A stretch of 64,000 nt of DNA from Plantibacter sp. ME-Dv--P-122b (GTDB lineage: Bacteria > Actinomycetota > Actinomycetes > Actinomycetales > Microbacteriaceae). Position numbers and translations under genes: made by a program. The DNA is taken from positions 992,001 through 1,056,000 of the forward strand of contig NZ_JARVSC010000003.1 of NCBI RefSeq assembly GCF_030209375.1, in the 5' to 3' direction. Of this stretch, positions 7,944 through 17,725 are shown piece by piece (the first letter of the stretch is position 1; every line of letters begins with the position of its first letter). The notes under the pieces were generated by a model. The model had not been told where the DNA came from. It ran no database searches and worked only from the letters and a program-made list of their open reading frames with translations.

Positions 7944-10900
7944 TCAGGGGGTGTGGAGGGCGACGATCGTGTCCTCGCCGCTGCGCGCCAACCTCCCCGA
8001 CGACAGCCCGAACTCGAGGGCCTCGTCGAGGCGGGCACCGATCGCGGCGGTGACTCGCTTGCCACCGAAGATCGCGAGGGTCTCGCGGCGGAGTTCGTCG
8101 GGCGAGAGACCGGCCGACTCCTCCGCTGCGATCGCCATCGCGTTCGCGATCTCCACCAGGGAGATGTGCTCGATCGCGCGGGCCGCTTCGGCTGAGGACT
8201 GACGCGCACCGCGCCAGGTGAGCGGGTCGATCGACGTCGGCCAAGCGAACGGCTCGTCGGAGCGGCCCAGCAGCTCGGCCGGGACCTTGTCGAGGATCGA
8301 CTTCGCCCGCGAACCCACCACCCGGTCGAGACCGAACGCACCCGCGACCAGCTTGGCCAGACGCGTCACGTGGATCGGCCCCTCCGCCTCCACCGCAGCA
8401 CGGATCGCACCCTGCACCGCGACGACCGACTGTCGCCCCGGCAAGCGGTCGAGCACTTCGATCCCACCCAGCGTGGGTGCATCCCAGGGCTCGTACTCCG
8501 AGAGCTCCGGGTGGCGCGCGGACGCGTCCACCACCGGCGCCGCCTCGACGGGCTGCGCCGAGCCGACCTTGCGGTCGCGGAACTCCGACAGGGTCTCCAG
8601 CGACGCCAGCCGCTCCGACCACTCGCGCACGCGGGCGCTGCGAACTGGCGCGGGCGCATCCGAAGCCTCGGGAGCGACATCGGCCTCATCGGTTGCCGGC
8701 GCATCAGCCGCATCCGACTCCGCACCAGCCGACTCCTCCGGTACCGCACTCCCCGCAGCAGCCCGCTCAGCCGCAGCCTCAACGGCCGCGACCAACCGGT
8801 CCAGCACCTCCTCGCGGTGGTGCAACCACTCCGGCAACCACACGCGCTCGACGCCCGGCCACCGCATCAAGCCACTCAGCACCTCGACCGGCAGTCCGTC
8901 ACGGTCCGCGACCGTCCGGCGCTCGCGCCACGACGCCCCGTCGAGCAACACCGCCACCAGCGGTCGGTCGGGCTCCGCCTCCCTCGCAATACTGATGTCG
9001 ACGCGGAAGTCCGACAAGCCGACATCCGTCCGCACCGCGTGCCCGGCGTACCGCAGCTCGTCGGCGATCTCGTCGCGGTGGCGGTCGATGATCGCCTGAC
9101 GACGCCCGTCCTCGCCGGCCGCTTCACTCCCCCGCTGCGCCAGCTCAAGGTACGCCTTCAGGTGCTTGATGCCGATCGACGAGGTCTGCTCCGCCCGCAG
9201 CTCCGACGGGTCGAAGCTCGCGAACAACACCACCTGTCGCCGCGCCCGTGTCACCGCGACGTTCAACCGTCGCTCACCACCGGCGCGCGTGAGCGGACCG
9301 AAGTTCAACGGGATCACGCCCTTCTCGTTCGCACTGAACGCGATCGAGAACAGGATCGTGTCGCGCTCGTCGCCCTGCACGTTCTCCAGGTTCTTGACGA
9401 AGAGCCCGTCCTGCTCGTCCAGCGCCAGCGCGATCCGCGGGTCGGCACTGTCACGCAGCAGATCCTCGATCAACGTCCGCTGCTGCGCGTTGAAGGTGAT
9501 GACCCCGAGTGACGGCGTCTCGTCCGGCGAGGCCTCGAAGCGGCGCGAGATCTCCTCGACGATCGCCTGAGCCTCCACCGGGTTGGTCCGCAACGTCTTG
9601 CCGCGGCCACCCCGCTCGAACTGCCCGTCCAGCTGCACGAACGCCAGCCCGTGACCCGCGACCCCACCGTCGCCCGCACCCGCGAACGGCGCCGGGAACG
9701 ACGACAACTGGCTGTCGTAGTAGTGGTGGTTCGAGAACGCGATGAGCGACTCGTCCTGGCTGCGGTAGTGCCACGACAGCCACTTGCTCGGCACCCGCGC
9801 CTGCACGCACTCGGACAGGATCGACTCCTCGTCCTGCAACACCTCGCTCGTGTAGTCGGCGTCGTCGTCGATCGTCGCGCCCGCCTCGGCGAACGTGGTC
9901 GGCGGCATCTGCTTGCTGTCGCCCACGACGACGACCGAGCGCGAACGCCCCATCGCCCCGATCGCATCGGCGACGCGAATCTGCGACGCCTCGTCGAACA
10001 CGACGATGTCGAACAGCTCGGCAGCCGCCGGGAAGAACCGCGCGACCGACTCCGGGCTCGCGAGCGTGCACGGCATGATCTGCGTGATGAGCTCGCCGAA
10101 GTTCTCGAGCAGTGCACGGACACTCATGCCGCCGCGCTGACGGTCGATCTGGCGACGCAGCCCGCCGACCTGACCACTCTCCGACTGGGAGCTGAACGTC
10201 CGCAGCCCGAGCACCGACGCTGGGATCGCCCGCGGCAACTCCTCGCGCACGGCCTTCACGCTCGTGGTGAAGCGGGTGACGCTGCGGTTGTGTGCGGTGG
10301 CGTCGAAGGCGTCGAGCGTGGTGGTGCGCTCGCGCTCGTCGATCGACGCCTGTGCGAGGCCCTTCTCGAAGGCGAGTGTCGCGTCCTCGGTCTCGATGCG
10401 ACCGGCGAGGATCGCAGCGCGGACGTCGTCGAGCCCATGGGTGCGCAGCGGTTCGATGACCCGCACGAGATCGAGCCAGCGTTCGAGGACGACCGGCTCG
10501 GCGGCGTCGAGATGGCGTGCGTCGCGGGTCGACCACCAGGCCTGCAGGAAGCCCTCGCCACCCGACCACGCCGACAGGCGCTCGGTGCTGACGGACGCGG
10601 TGCGCAGGAAGTCGCTCCAGGTGCTCGCGAGCGTCGTCAGCGCCTGGGCCGCCTGCTGCGACGGCTGGGTCGTGGCGTAGTGGTCGCGGACGGCGGTGAT
10701 GAACGCGTCGTCGGGCGTGCCCGGCAGGCGGAAGCCCTCCGACAGCCAGCGGTACCAGCCGAGCAGTTCGCGGACGGGCTGGGTCGGCTCGACGAGCGGG
10801 TTCCAGCGGTCGCCGACGAGCGGGAGCGCGGTGGAGCGGAGCGTGCCGCGCAGCTGGACGAGACGGTCCTGCGCGGCCTTCGCCTCGGTGAGCTGCGGCA

Positions 10901-13900
10901 CGAGCTGCTTGACCTTGAACGAGGCCGCGTCGACGGCGAGCACATCGCTCAGCTGGGCGAGCGCGGCCCGGAGCCGCTTCTTGCGACCGAAGAAGCTCGA
11001 CGCGGCAGCCTGCTCAGCGGCGTGGAGCGGGCCGGCGATGTCGCGGTCGAGGATCGCAGGCGTGAACGTCGAGCGCCACTCGGCCTGGGCGTTGCGGAGC
11101 TGTTCGGCGGCGGCGAGGGCGTCGTCGAGCCGGACGAAGTCCTCAGGCCGAGTCCCGGCCATGAGCGCGCCGATCGGCAGACGCGGCGCGGCGACGGCGG
11201 TCGACCAGAGGCCGAGGAGGTCGGGTCGCGACGCGAGGCGCAGGACGTCCATCGGGAGGCCGGCGTCGAGCGTCGAGGCCAGAGCCGCGTCCAGCGCGCG
11301 GGCGGCCTGCTGCACGGTCGCGGCGTCCAGCCCGGGAGCGGACGGGCCGTCGAGGAACGCCCACGGGTGCGTCGTGCTCGGGCGTGCGAGGTCGGAGCGC
11401 TCGGGCAGGTCGCGGAACACCTGCCGCAGCTGCTCGAAGGCCTCAGGCGTTCCGGCGGCGACGAGCTGCTCGGGGATCGCCATCGGGACGAGGTCGTGGT
11501 CCATCGCGAGCAGGCGACTCCGTGCGGAGTAGAGCGAGAAGCCGGCGGCGTTGACCTCGTGGAGGCGGTCGGCGTAGCGGGTGAGGGTGCGGAGGCCGGA
11601 CTCCGACAGCTCGCGGTTGGTGCTCAGCGCGTCGATGTCGGCCTTGGTGCGGAGGTCGAGACCGGTCTTGATCTGCGCGCGGACGATGTTGGGCCGTGCG
11701 CCCTTGTCGTGGAGGTCGAGCGAGAACGCGCCGAGCCCGACGTCTTCGAGTCGCTGCTTGACGACGTTGAGCGCCGCTCGCTTCTCGGCGACGAACAGGA
11801 CCTTCTTGCCCTCGGCGAGCGAGCGGGCGAGGAGGTTGGTGATGGTCTGCGACTTGCCGGTGCCGGGAGGGCCTTCGAGCACGAAGGTGCGGCCGGCGAC
11901 CGCTTCGGCGACGGCGTCGAGCTGGGAGGAGTCGGCGGCGACCGGGCAGTCGAGGCCGAGGCGGTCGAGGTCGGTGTCGGTCTGTGCGGGCGTCGGGTCG
12001 GCGTAGGCCTCGAGCGGCGAGTTGATGAGGTGGTCGACGAGACTGTTGGACGCGAGGGTCTCCCAGTTCTCGTCGAGGTCCTTCCACAGCCGGTACTTCG
12101 CGAACTGGAGGATCGACAGCGACGCCGTCTCCTCCACGCGGAACGGCAGGCCAGCGTCGAGGATCGCCTGGCGCACGGCGGTGAACGCGGCCGGGAGGTC
12201 GATGCCGGAGCCGTCCTCGACCGGGTTGGCGAGTCCGGGGATCTCGAGACCGAAGCTCAGGCGTAGCTTCTCGAGCAGGCAGTAGTTGGGCGTGGAGGAG
12301 CCCGACTCGTCGAGCGTAAGGCGGTAGGAGGAGCCGCGGCTCGTGGTCGTGAGCGTGACGGGCACGAGCACGAGGGGCGAGCGGAGGTCGCGGTCGCCGA
12401 AGCGCCAGCTCAGCATGCCGAACGCGAGGTAGAGGTTGTTGGCGCCGGTCTCCTCGACGATGGTCTTGGCCTTGTAGGCGAGGGCGCGGAGCTTGGTCGG
12501 GTAGGCGGCCTCGGTGACGTCGATGAAGGCGCTCTTCTTGTCCTCGAGGAAGGTGATGCGGTCGCTCTCGGCGAGGTCGCGGCCGAAGCGGATGCCGCGC
12601 TGCTGGTCAATCGTCGCGACGCTGTCGGAGGCGACGAGGGTGAGCGGCGTGCCGTGGTTGATGCTGTCCTCGAGGCGGCCGAGCGCCGGGCCGGGGACGG
12701 CGAGCTCGAAGCCGGAGCGATCGGTGTAGTTGATGAGTTTGTTGCGGAGGCTGAGGTCGAGGAGGGCGTTCTTCCAGGTGGAGACGCGCTTCGGGACGTC
12801 GGGGCCGTGACCGGCGGCGGTCGATTCGGCGGTGGCCGGGGCGTCCTGCGTGAGGGCGCGGGCTTCGGGTGCCTGGTAGAGGGTGACAACGGGTTCGCCC
12901 TCGGCGTTGATGCGGCGGCTGGGCAGCGGGTAGATCTTGCGGAGGCGGGCCTGGACGACGTCGGTGACGCCGATGAAGGCGTCGAGCGAGCCGGCGAGGT
13001 GTTCGGTGTGGGGCCGGCGGGAGGCTTCGGCGAAGGTGGCGGAGGTGCCGGTGAGCATGGTGGTCTCGACGACGCCGATACGACCGAGTTCGAGGGAGTT
13101 GACGGCTTCGGAGACGTCGGTGCTGGCGACGACGTCGAGGGTGGTCTGGACGCGCCAGTAGCCGAGGAAGATGTGGTCGTTGAGGAGCCAGAGGAGGGGG
13201 TGGATCCCGATGGCTTCGAGGACGGACGCGAGCAGGATCGTCGTGTCGAGGCAGGTGCCGAGGTGGCTGGTGAGGACTTCCTCGGGGGCGCGGACCTTCT
13301 GGCCGCTCTGGCCCCAGCTGGCGGGCGGTTCGGCGTAGCGGATGTCGCGGGCGCGAGCGGCGTCCCAGACGGCGGCGACGATGGCGTCGATGCGGGCGGG
13401 GTCGTCGAGTTGGTAGGTGGCGAGGGAGCTGTTGCCGGTCTGCTTGTCGAGGAGGTCGGAGACCTCGAGCATGAGCTCGCTGACGACGAGGGCGTTGGGC
13501 TGCACGTGGGCGGCGAGGAGCTCGAGGCCGAGCTGCACGGGTGCGGCGATCCACTGGTTGGACGCGAGCACGGTGACGGGGCTCTCGACGGTGCCGAGCT
13601 CGGTGCCGGCGGCGTCGCGGACGGTGACGCGGATGACGCCGGGCCGCTGTTCTTCGACGAGGAGCATGCGGCGTGGGTCGAGGAGGACTTCGGGGCTGCG
13701 GAGGAGGGTGGTGCGGTCTTCGCCGAGGTCGGCGAGGAGCACCTTGGTGTCGGCGAGGGCGCCGTCGGCGGTGACGACATCGATCTCGACGGAGGCCGCC
13801 CGGCGTTCCCCGCCGTGGTTCTCGAGGACGATCTCGTCGATCACCGCGATGCTGCAGTGCGCCATGGCGTAGCTGAGCGTCGGCGTCGCGCTGACGCGGA

Positions 13901-14417
13901 TGGAGACGGAGGCGGGGCCTGCGGCGGATGCGGTGCCTTCGGCGCTCTGCTCGTCCGCACCATCGGCCCCTGAGCCCGTCGAAGGGCCCAACACTTGCCC
14001 CTTCAACTCCCCCACAAACGCAGCCTGCGCCGCAGCCCCAACGCTTTCCAACAGCAACTGCATCGAATCCAACGCCCGGTAAGCCGACTGCTCCGTGAAC
14101 CCCGCGTTGTGAGCCCAGGCGTTCCGAACCTCCCGAAGCTCACTCGCGTACCCGCGAGCGCTCCGCGACAATACGCGGTCGAACGGGTAACCCAGCTCCC
14201 CGATCCGCTCGGTCATCGCGCGAAGCATGAGTGACACGTCGGTCGCCGAGTACCGCCCGTGCCCGATCCCGGCCGCGCGGTCCTTCTCCTCGATAGTCCG
14301 CGTCCACTCGACACCGGGCACCGCCTCGGCGAACGCACCCTCGATGATGCGGCGAAGCCCCAACCCAAGCTGCTCGAGCCCCTGGCCGACGGCGGAGTTG
14401 AGTTCAGAAGCGTCCAC
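7944..14417 (-). CDS. Giant HEPN / transglutaminase-like / DUF4011 / SF1 helicase / REase / DUF3320 protein
   Basis: This is a 2157-residue multidomain protein. About 1-130 is a Swt1-type HEPN domain with an RX4H RNase motif (R98-NAWA-H103). About 340-430 is transglutaminase-like (GTCLD with Cys near 388, NDHIFLGYW with His near 417). About 540 onward is DUF4011 (LLDLSLRNKLINYT). The SF1 helicase has Walker A GPPGTGKS near 848-855 and Walker B VVFDEAS near 1475. About 1780-1870 is an MTES_1575-type REase-fold domain, and about 2010-2130 is DUF3320. I choose GTG 14417 because AAAGG lies 7 bases before it; the frame is open back to 14702 without a ribosome site. Such proteins are regarded as nucleic-acid-targeting conflict or defence proteins; the trigger is unknown. 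It is the last of four co-directional genes of similar theme. Confidence 0.88.
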   Translation of the reverse strand: MDASELNSAVGQGLEQLGLGLRRIIEGAFAEAVPGVEWTRTIEEKDRAAGIGHGRYSATDVSLMLRAMTERIGELGYPFDRVLSRSARGYASELREVRNAWAHNAGFTEQSAYRALDSMQLLLESVGAAAQAAFVGELKGQVLGPSTGSGADGADEQSAEGTASAAGPASVSIRVSATPTLSYAMAHCSIAVIDEIVLENHGGERRAASVEIDVVTADGALADTKVLLADLGEDRTTLLRSPEVLLDPRRMLLVEEQRPGVIRVTVRDAAGTELGTVESPVTVLASNQWIAAPVQLGLELLAAHVQPNALVVSELMLEVSDLLDKQTGNSSLATYQLDDPARIDAIVAAVWDAARARDIRYAEPPASWGQSGQKVRAPEEVLTSHLGTCLDTTILLASVLEAIGIHPLLWLLNDHIFLGYWRVQTTLDVVASTDVSEAVNSLELGRIGVVETTMLTGTSATFAEASRRPHTEHLAGSLDAFIGVTDVVQARLRKIYPLPSRRINAEGEPVVTLYQAPEARALTQDAPATAESTAAGHGPDVPKRVSTWKNALLDLSLRNKLINYTDRSGFELAVPGPALGRLEDSINHGTPLTLVASDSVATIDQQRGIRFGRDLAESDRITFLEDKKSAFIDVTEAAYPTKLRALAYKAKTIVEETGANNLYLAFGMLSWRFGDRDLRSPLVLVPVTLTTTSRGSSYRLTLDESGSSTPNYCLLEKLRLSFGLEIPGLANPVEDGSGIDLPAAFTAVRQAILDAGLPFRVEETASLSILQFAKYRLWKDLDENWETLASNSLVDHLINSPLEAYADPTPAQTDTDLDRLGLDCPVAADSSQLDAVAEAVAGRTFVLEGPPGTGKSQTITNLLARSLAEGKKVLFVAEKRAALNVVKQRLEDVGLGAFSLDLHDKGARPNIVRAQIKTGLDLRTKADIDALSTNRELSESGLRTLTRYADRLHEVNAAGFSLYSARSRLLAMDHDLVPMAIPEQLVAAGTPEAFEQLRQVFRDLPERSDLARPSTTHPWAFLDGPSAPGLDAATVQQAARALDAALASTLDAGLPMDVLRLASRPDLLGLWSTAVAAPRLPIGALMAGTRPEDFVRLDDALAAAEQLRNAQAEWRSTFTPAILDRDIAGPLHAAEQAAASSFFGRKKRLRAALAQLSDVLAVDAASFKVKQLVPQLTEAKAAQDRLVQLRGTLRSTALPLVGDRWNPLVEPTQPVRELLGWYRWLSEGFRLPGTPDDAFITAVRDHYATTQPSQQAAQALTTLASTWSDFLRTASVSTERLSAWSGGEGFLQAWWSTRDARHLDAAEPVVLERWLDLVRVIEPLRTHGLDDVRAAILAGRIETEDATLAFEKGLAQASIDERERTTTLDAFDATAHNRSVTRFTTSVKAVREELPRAIPASVLGLRTFSSQSESGQVGGLRRQIDRQRGGMSVRALLENFGELITQIMPCTLASPESVARFFPAAAELFDIVVFDEASQIRVADAIGAMGRSRSVVVVGDSKQMPPTTFAEAGATIDDDADYTSEVLQDEESILSECVQARVPSKWLSWHYRSQDESLIAFSNHHYYDSQLSSFPAPFAGAGDGGVAGHGLAFVQLDGQFERGGRGKTLRTNPVEAQAIVEEISRRFEASPDETPSLGVITFNAQQRTLIEDLLRDSADPRIALALDEQDGLFVKNLENVQGDERDTILFSIAFSANEKGVIPLNFGPLTRAGGERRLNVAVTRARRQVVLFASFDPSELRAEQTSSIGIKHLKAYLELAQRGSEAAGEDGRRQAIIDRHRDEIADELRYAGHAVRTDVGLSDFRVDISIAREAEPDRPLVAVLLDGASWRERRTVADRDGLPVEVLSGLMRWPGVERVWLPEWLHHREEVLDRLVAAVEAAAERAAAGSAVPEESAGAESDAADAPATDEADVAPEASDAPAPVRSARVREWSERLASLETLSEFRDRKVGSAQPVEAAPVVDASARHPELSEYEPWDAPTLGGIEVLDRLPGRQSVVAVQGAIRAAVEAEGPIHVTRLAKLVAGAFGLDRVVGSRAKSILDKVPAELLGRSDEPFAWPTSIDPLTWRGARQSSAEAARAIEHISLVEIANAMAIAAEESAGLSPDELRRETLAIFGGKRVTAAIGARLDEALEFGLSSGRLARSGEDTIVALHTP
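13966..13989. repeat. Interspersed repeat copy inside the giant helicase gene
   Basis: The core CTGAGCCCGTCGAAGGG is the reverse complement of the repeat found between genes elsewhere in the window. Here it lies in frame and encodes the linker GPSTGSGA at about residues 143-150, between the HEPN domain and the next domain. Confidence 0.7.
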
Positions 14418-14721
14418 GTGTGGGCCTTTCATCGGGGTGGTGCATGTGGGTCGGGCTGGTCCATCAGACGGCTGCAACGGAACTTCGCCATCGCGCGCTG
14501 AATCCCAGTGCGGTGCTAATGAAACAACCCTTAGGAAGTCTGCCGCGCGCGCCTGTACGAACCCTAGCGACGGGCAGCGACACAAGGATGCCCGGAAGAA
14601 AGCCGCACAGGCCGTCATGCCCGCCAGCGGGCGCATCGCGCTCACCACCGATCCGCCACCACAAACCGGACACGCCCCGCGCCTGCGAACCGTGACTCGC
14701 ATCGGGGGGAATATCTAGGGA
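14418..14721. other. Intergenic region before the giant helicase gene
   Basis: About 300 bases lie between the end of the EVE-nuclease gene and the helicase start. I see no convincing gene, hairpin terminator or -10/-35 pair beyond the AAAGG ribosome site at 14429-14425. The helicase promoter must lie here or the gene is read from upstream. Confidence 0.5.
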
Positions 14722-15708
14722 TCACTCGACAACGAAGTCGACAACGTCAATACCCTTGGGCGTTGCGAGCAGGATGCCATGCGTGCGAAGGAGAGCCACC
14801 AGGTCAGGAATAGGGCGTCTTGGCAGAAGAATGACAGGCGTCGCTTCGATGTTGTGCGTCTTTGCCAGTGCAACGTAGTCGAGCACTTGCCCGATGGCCA
14901 ACCGAACGTACGGGCGAGCCTCAGACTTTTTCGCCTCCACGATCCACTTACGACTCTTCACATAGTGGTCCGGCTTGATCGCCGTCGTGCCTGTCCCGAG
15001 CGTCAAGTCGGTCGGCGGTGTTTCGTTCGCTTCCAACCAACGCGAGAAGGCCACTTGTAAACGAAACTCTTCGCGCGTCACGATCTGCTCGGTGTCGTAA
15101 GCAAGCTCGCCTCGGGGCCGACTCGAGGAAAGTATCAAATCGTCCGTCGATGGGGCAGTCCACGCGTGTTCGCTATAGGGAGGCCGAGAGTCCTTCGCCC
15201 TGTTGCCGACCCTCTCGACGACGTGCGCGTCTTCAACTGATGCAGGGCGCCAATCTGGTCCGGGCGCTGTGCGTTCAAGGAGGTCGAGCAGTGCCGCACC
15301 CGCCCCATCAGAGAGAGGAAAAAGGTACCCCTGGTTGACCCGGCCAGATTCTTGGAATGGCGAGTTTCGATGCCGCTCTGCCTGGCGGGTGAGCAAGCTA
15401 ATCTCGTCCAGTCGAACGGGTGTCTCCGAGGCCTCGAAGGAAACAGGGATCTTGCGGCCCGCATCAGGCCAAGCATCGGTTTCGAAAGGCCGCTGAGCTT
15501 GAATCGCCGCTGTGCGAACTCGACTAACTCCTTGGATGTGCTGCTTCGCGTAGTGGAAAACAACATCTCCGGCACTCACGTCGGCCAGCGAATCCCAGTG
15601 GGAAACACGACGCCCGTCTCCTCGTCTCAAGGGCGCCCACAAGAGCCCCAGGTCTCGCTCCGCTTCGAACGTCTGCGTTTGGTTCACCCACCAATATCGA
15701 CTAGCCAC
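14722..15708 (-). CDS. EVE-domain protein with PD-(D/E)xK nuclease domain
   Basis: This is a 328-residue protein. Residues 1 to about 130 read as an EVE (PUA/ASCH-like) domain: YWWVNQTQTF at 4-13, LLWAP, and VSAGDVVFHYAKQHIQGVSRV. EVE domains flip out and recognise modified bases. The C-terminal 90 residues read as a PD-(D/E)xK nuclease: PD at 246-247, then V-E258-A-K260, with a helical follow-up (LAIGQVLDYVALA). A base-recognition domain joined to a nuclease suggests a type IV, modification-dependent restriction enzyme. The start is GTG 15708 behind GGGGGA; the open frame upstream to 15957 has no ribosome site. It lies 190 bases after the DUF2075 gene on the same strand. Confidence 0.8.
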   Translation of the reverse strand: MASRYWWVNQTQTFEAERDLGLLWAPLRRGDGRRVSHWDSLADVSAGDVVFHYAKQHIQGVSRVRTAAIQAQRPFETDAWPDAGRKIPVSFEASETPVRLDEISLLTRQAERHRNSPFQESGRVNQGYLFPLSDGAGAALLDLLERTAPGPDWRPASVEDAHVVERVGNRAKDSRPPYSEHAWTAPSTDDLILSSSRPRGELAYDTEQIVTREEFRLQVAFSRWLEANETPPTDLTLGTGTTAIKPDHYVKSRKWIVEAKKSEARPYVRLAIGQVLDYVALAKTHNIEATPVILLPRRPIPDLVALLRTHGILLATPKGIDVVDFVVE

Positions 15709-15898
15709 TGCGTCCCCCGTCCACACATGACTAAACCATATGAAGACGTCGGTCGTATCAAGGAGCCAGTAGACGAAACGAATGGGTAACGCCGGTAAGC
15801 GGATCTGGGCGCAGCGAGGCGTCCCAGCTAGGACGGCGAGACTGATGGCCTGATCGATTGCCGGCGTCGGATGGTGCCTTGCTAGGCCAGCCCTGCGG

Positions 15899-17725
15899 CT
15901 AGCGCGTCTTTCGAATCTCGTCAGGACGAAGCAGACCCCCACCTGACGACATGGCACGCCGCAAGTGCGTTCTCAGTGGAGGATCGCTCACGTACACGTA
16001 CGTCCCGCGGATACCGCGCGTCAACAACACCGTGTAGATGTTCGTGACGTACCGCAGGAGATCGTCGTCCGAGTAAGTCAGGCCCAGGGCCGGGTTGTTC
16101 TCCTTGCCTTTCTTGTCGAAGTAGGACTCTCGATGGAAGACGATGCGGTTCGTCTCAGCGTCGTAGCGCAGGTCTGGCCCGATGATCACTCCTGCGTAGT
16201 TCAGGTCGTATCCCTGAACGGTGTGGATCGAGCCGACCTCCTCGAGCGCCTTCGGCGACGCGATCCAGTCGGTCTGCGTGCCGTTCCAGCGCATGGAGAC
16301 ATCGTCGATCACAATGTCGTACGCGTCCTTGTCGTTCTTCGTCTTCCACTCCCAGGCGTAGCCCGCGACCATTCGCGCGAGCCCGAACTCGGCGTCCCGC
16401 TTGCGGATCTCCTCCCGCATCTCAGCGAGGTCGTCGAACAACCTGAGGTCGTACTCGCCGAAGTCCGGCGCCAGCTCGATCTCCACCTGGTTTCCAAGGA
16501 TGTTCCGGACGTAGTCCACGTAACCCGACCCCGCGCGCACGCGCATCTGCGAGGCGAGGCCGGCGTATCGATCAGCAGACTGCGCTCTGGCGACCAGCTG
16601 GTGCAGGTGCTCAGCTGGGACATCCGCGGGACGAACACTCTGTCCGGCGTCGAGCAGGAAGATCTGGTGCGCGCTCTTCGCGATGATCCAGTCGAGTTGC
16701 GTCTTCGACTTGTCGTCCGCACCGAACAAGTTGGTAGTGATTTCGCGGAACTGCTTGTTCTGTGCCGCGGATGGTTGGTTCGCACGCCGATTGAGCCGGT
16801 GCGCCTCATCGACGACGAGGAGATCGAATTCCTCGTCGGATGCTCCGACATCGAACGCGGTCATCACCATGTCCGGGTGCAGGCCAGGCGTCTTGCGGAA
16901 CACCTGCTTGATCGAAGCCCGCAATGACTGTTGAGGGACGACGATGCCGATCTTGAAACCCTGCAGCAGCTCGCGGTGACGCTCGGTGAAGAACGACGAG
17001 AAGAGCGTGTCATCGTCAGGTTCGTCGAGGGCCGCTGATCCTCGGATGTCAGCGATCAGTTTCAGCAGGTAGATCGCGACGACCGTCTTGCCGGTACCGG
17101 GATCACCTTGAACGACGGTCGTACTCCGTTGCGACCGGTTGAGATCTTCGAAGAGCCCCTCGAGCACGCCTTCGACGGCGATGGTCTGATCAGGTGTAAG
17201 CGCTTTGAACGGCGACAGCTTGAAGAGGTCGCTGTTCTCGATCTCGGGAAGGGATCGAGTGAAGACACCATCCGCCCTGAGTCGATCGAAGACGTCCTCG
17301 AAGGACTCGCGGTAACGGTCGCGATCGAAGTAGTTGGCGTCGACGATGCCGTCGTTGCGGTTGAGCACCTGGTAGGCGCCGTCCCCGGCGAGCATGCGGA
17401 TCAGAAAGGACTCGAGATCGAGACAGACCGACTTGTTGAAGGTCTCATCCACGATCACCCGAAGACCGGTGAGATGTTCCTTCGCTGCGGACTCGAAGTG
17501 CTGACGCATACGCGCAGCGACGTTGAGCGACTCACCGACGTAGACATCACGCTCGGCGGCTTCTCCGGCCCTCTTCCGTCGCGAGGCCGAGGGAACTTTG
17601 GATGACCCAACCGGCCCATCCAACAGATACACGACAGGCCAATCGCTGAACCGCCGATCGCCTGCCGCCCCAAGCTTCACCTCGGTCGACGTGAAGTCGA
17701 GACTCGTGATCTCAAAGTTCGTCAT
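15899..17725 (-). CDS. GIY-YIG nuclease fused to DUF2075 helicase-like ATPase
   Basis: This is a 608-residue protein. Residues about 25-110 are a GIY-YIG-type nuclease module (VVYLLDG, then DVYVGESLNVAARMRQHF). From about 180 the DUF2075 (SF1-like helicase) domain begins, with Walker A GDPGTGKTVV at about 206-215 and a DEAH box in LLVVDEAHRLN near 303-308. A later motif, GSIHTVQGYDLNYAGVI, is typical of UvrD-like helicase motif V. It probably unwinds or scans nucleic acid and cuts it. The ATG at 17725 lies inside the end of the pyrophosphohydrolase gene (14-base overlap), so the two are translationally coupled. Pairing with a MazG-like protein and the EVE-nuclease points to phage or foreign-DNA defence; that role is inferred. 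Confidence 0.85.
   Translation of the reverse strand: MTNFEITSLDFTSTEVKLGAAGDRRFSDWPVVYLLDGPVGSSKVPSASRRKRAGEAAERDVYVGESLNVAARMRQHFESAAKEHLTGLRVIVDETFNKSVCLDLESFLIRMLAGDGAYQVLNRNDGIVDANYFDRDRYRESFEDVFDRLRADGVFTRSLPEIENSDLFKLSPFKALTPDQTIAVEGVLEGLFEDLNRSQRSTTVVQGDPGTGKTVVAIYLLKLIADIRGSAALDEPDDDTLFSSFFTERHRELLQGFKIGIVVPQQSLRASIKQVFRKTPGLHPDMVMTAFDVGASDEEFDLLVVDEAHRLNRRANQPSAAQNKQFREITTNLFGADDKSKTQLDWIIAKSAHQIFLLDAGQSVRPADVPAEHLHQLVARAQSADRYAGLASQMRVRAGSGYVDYVRNILGNQVEIELAPDFGEYDLRLFDDLAEMREEIRKRDAEFGLARMVAGYAWEWKTKNDKDAYDIVIDDVSMRWNGTQTDWIASPKALEEVGSIHTVQGYDLNYAGVIIGPDLRYDAETNRIVFHRESYFDKKGKENNPALGLTYSDDDLLRYVTNIYTVLLTRGIRGTYVYVSDPPLRTHLRRAMSSGGGLLRPDEIRKTR

Noticed and set aside
9651-12266. 871-codon plus-strand open frame opposite the giant helicase
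   Set aside because: Asp/Glu/Arg-rich antisense frame typical of high-GC DNA. The opposite strand has clear helicase motifs and codon bias.
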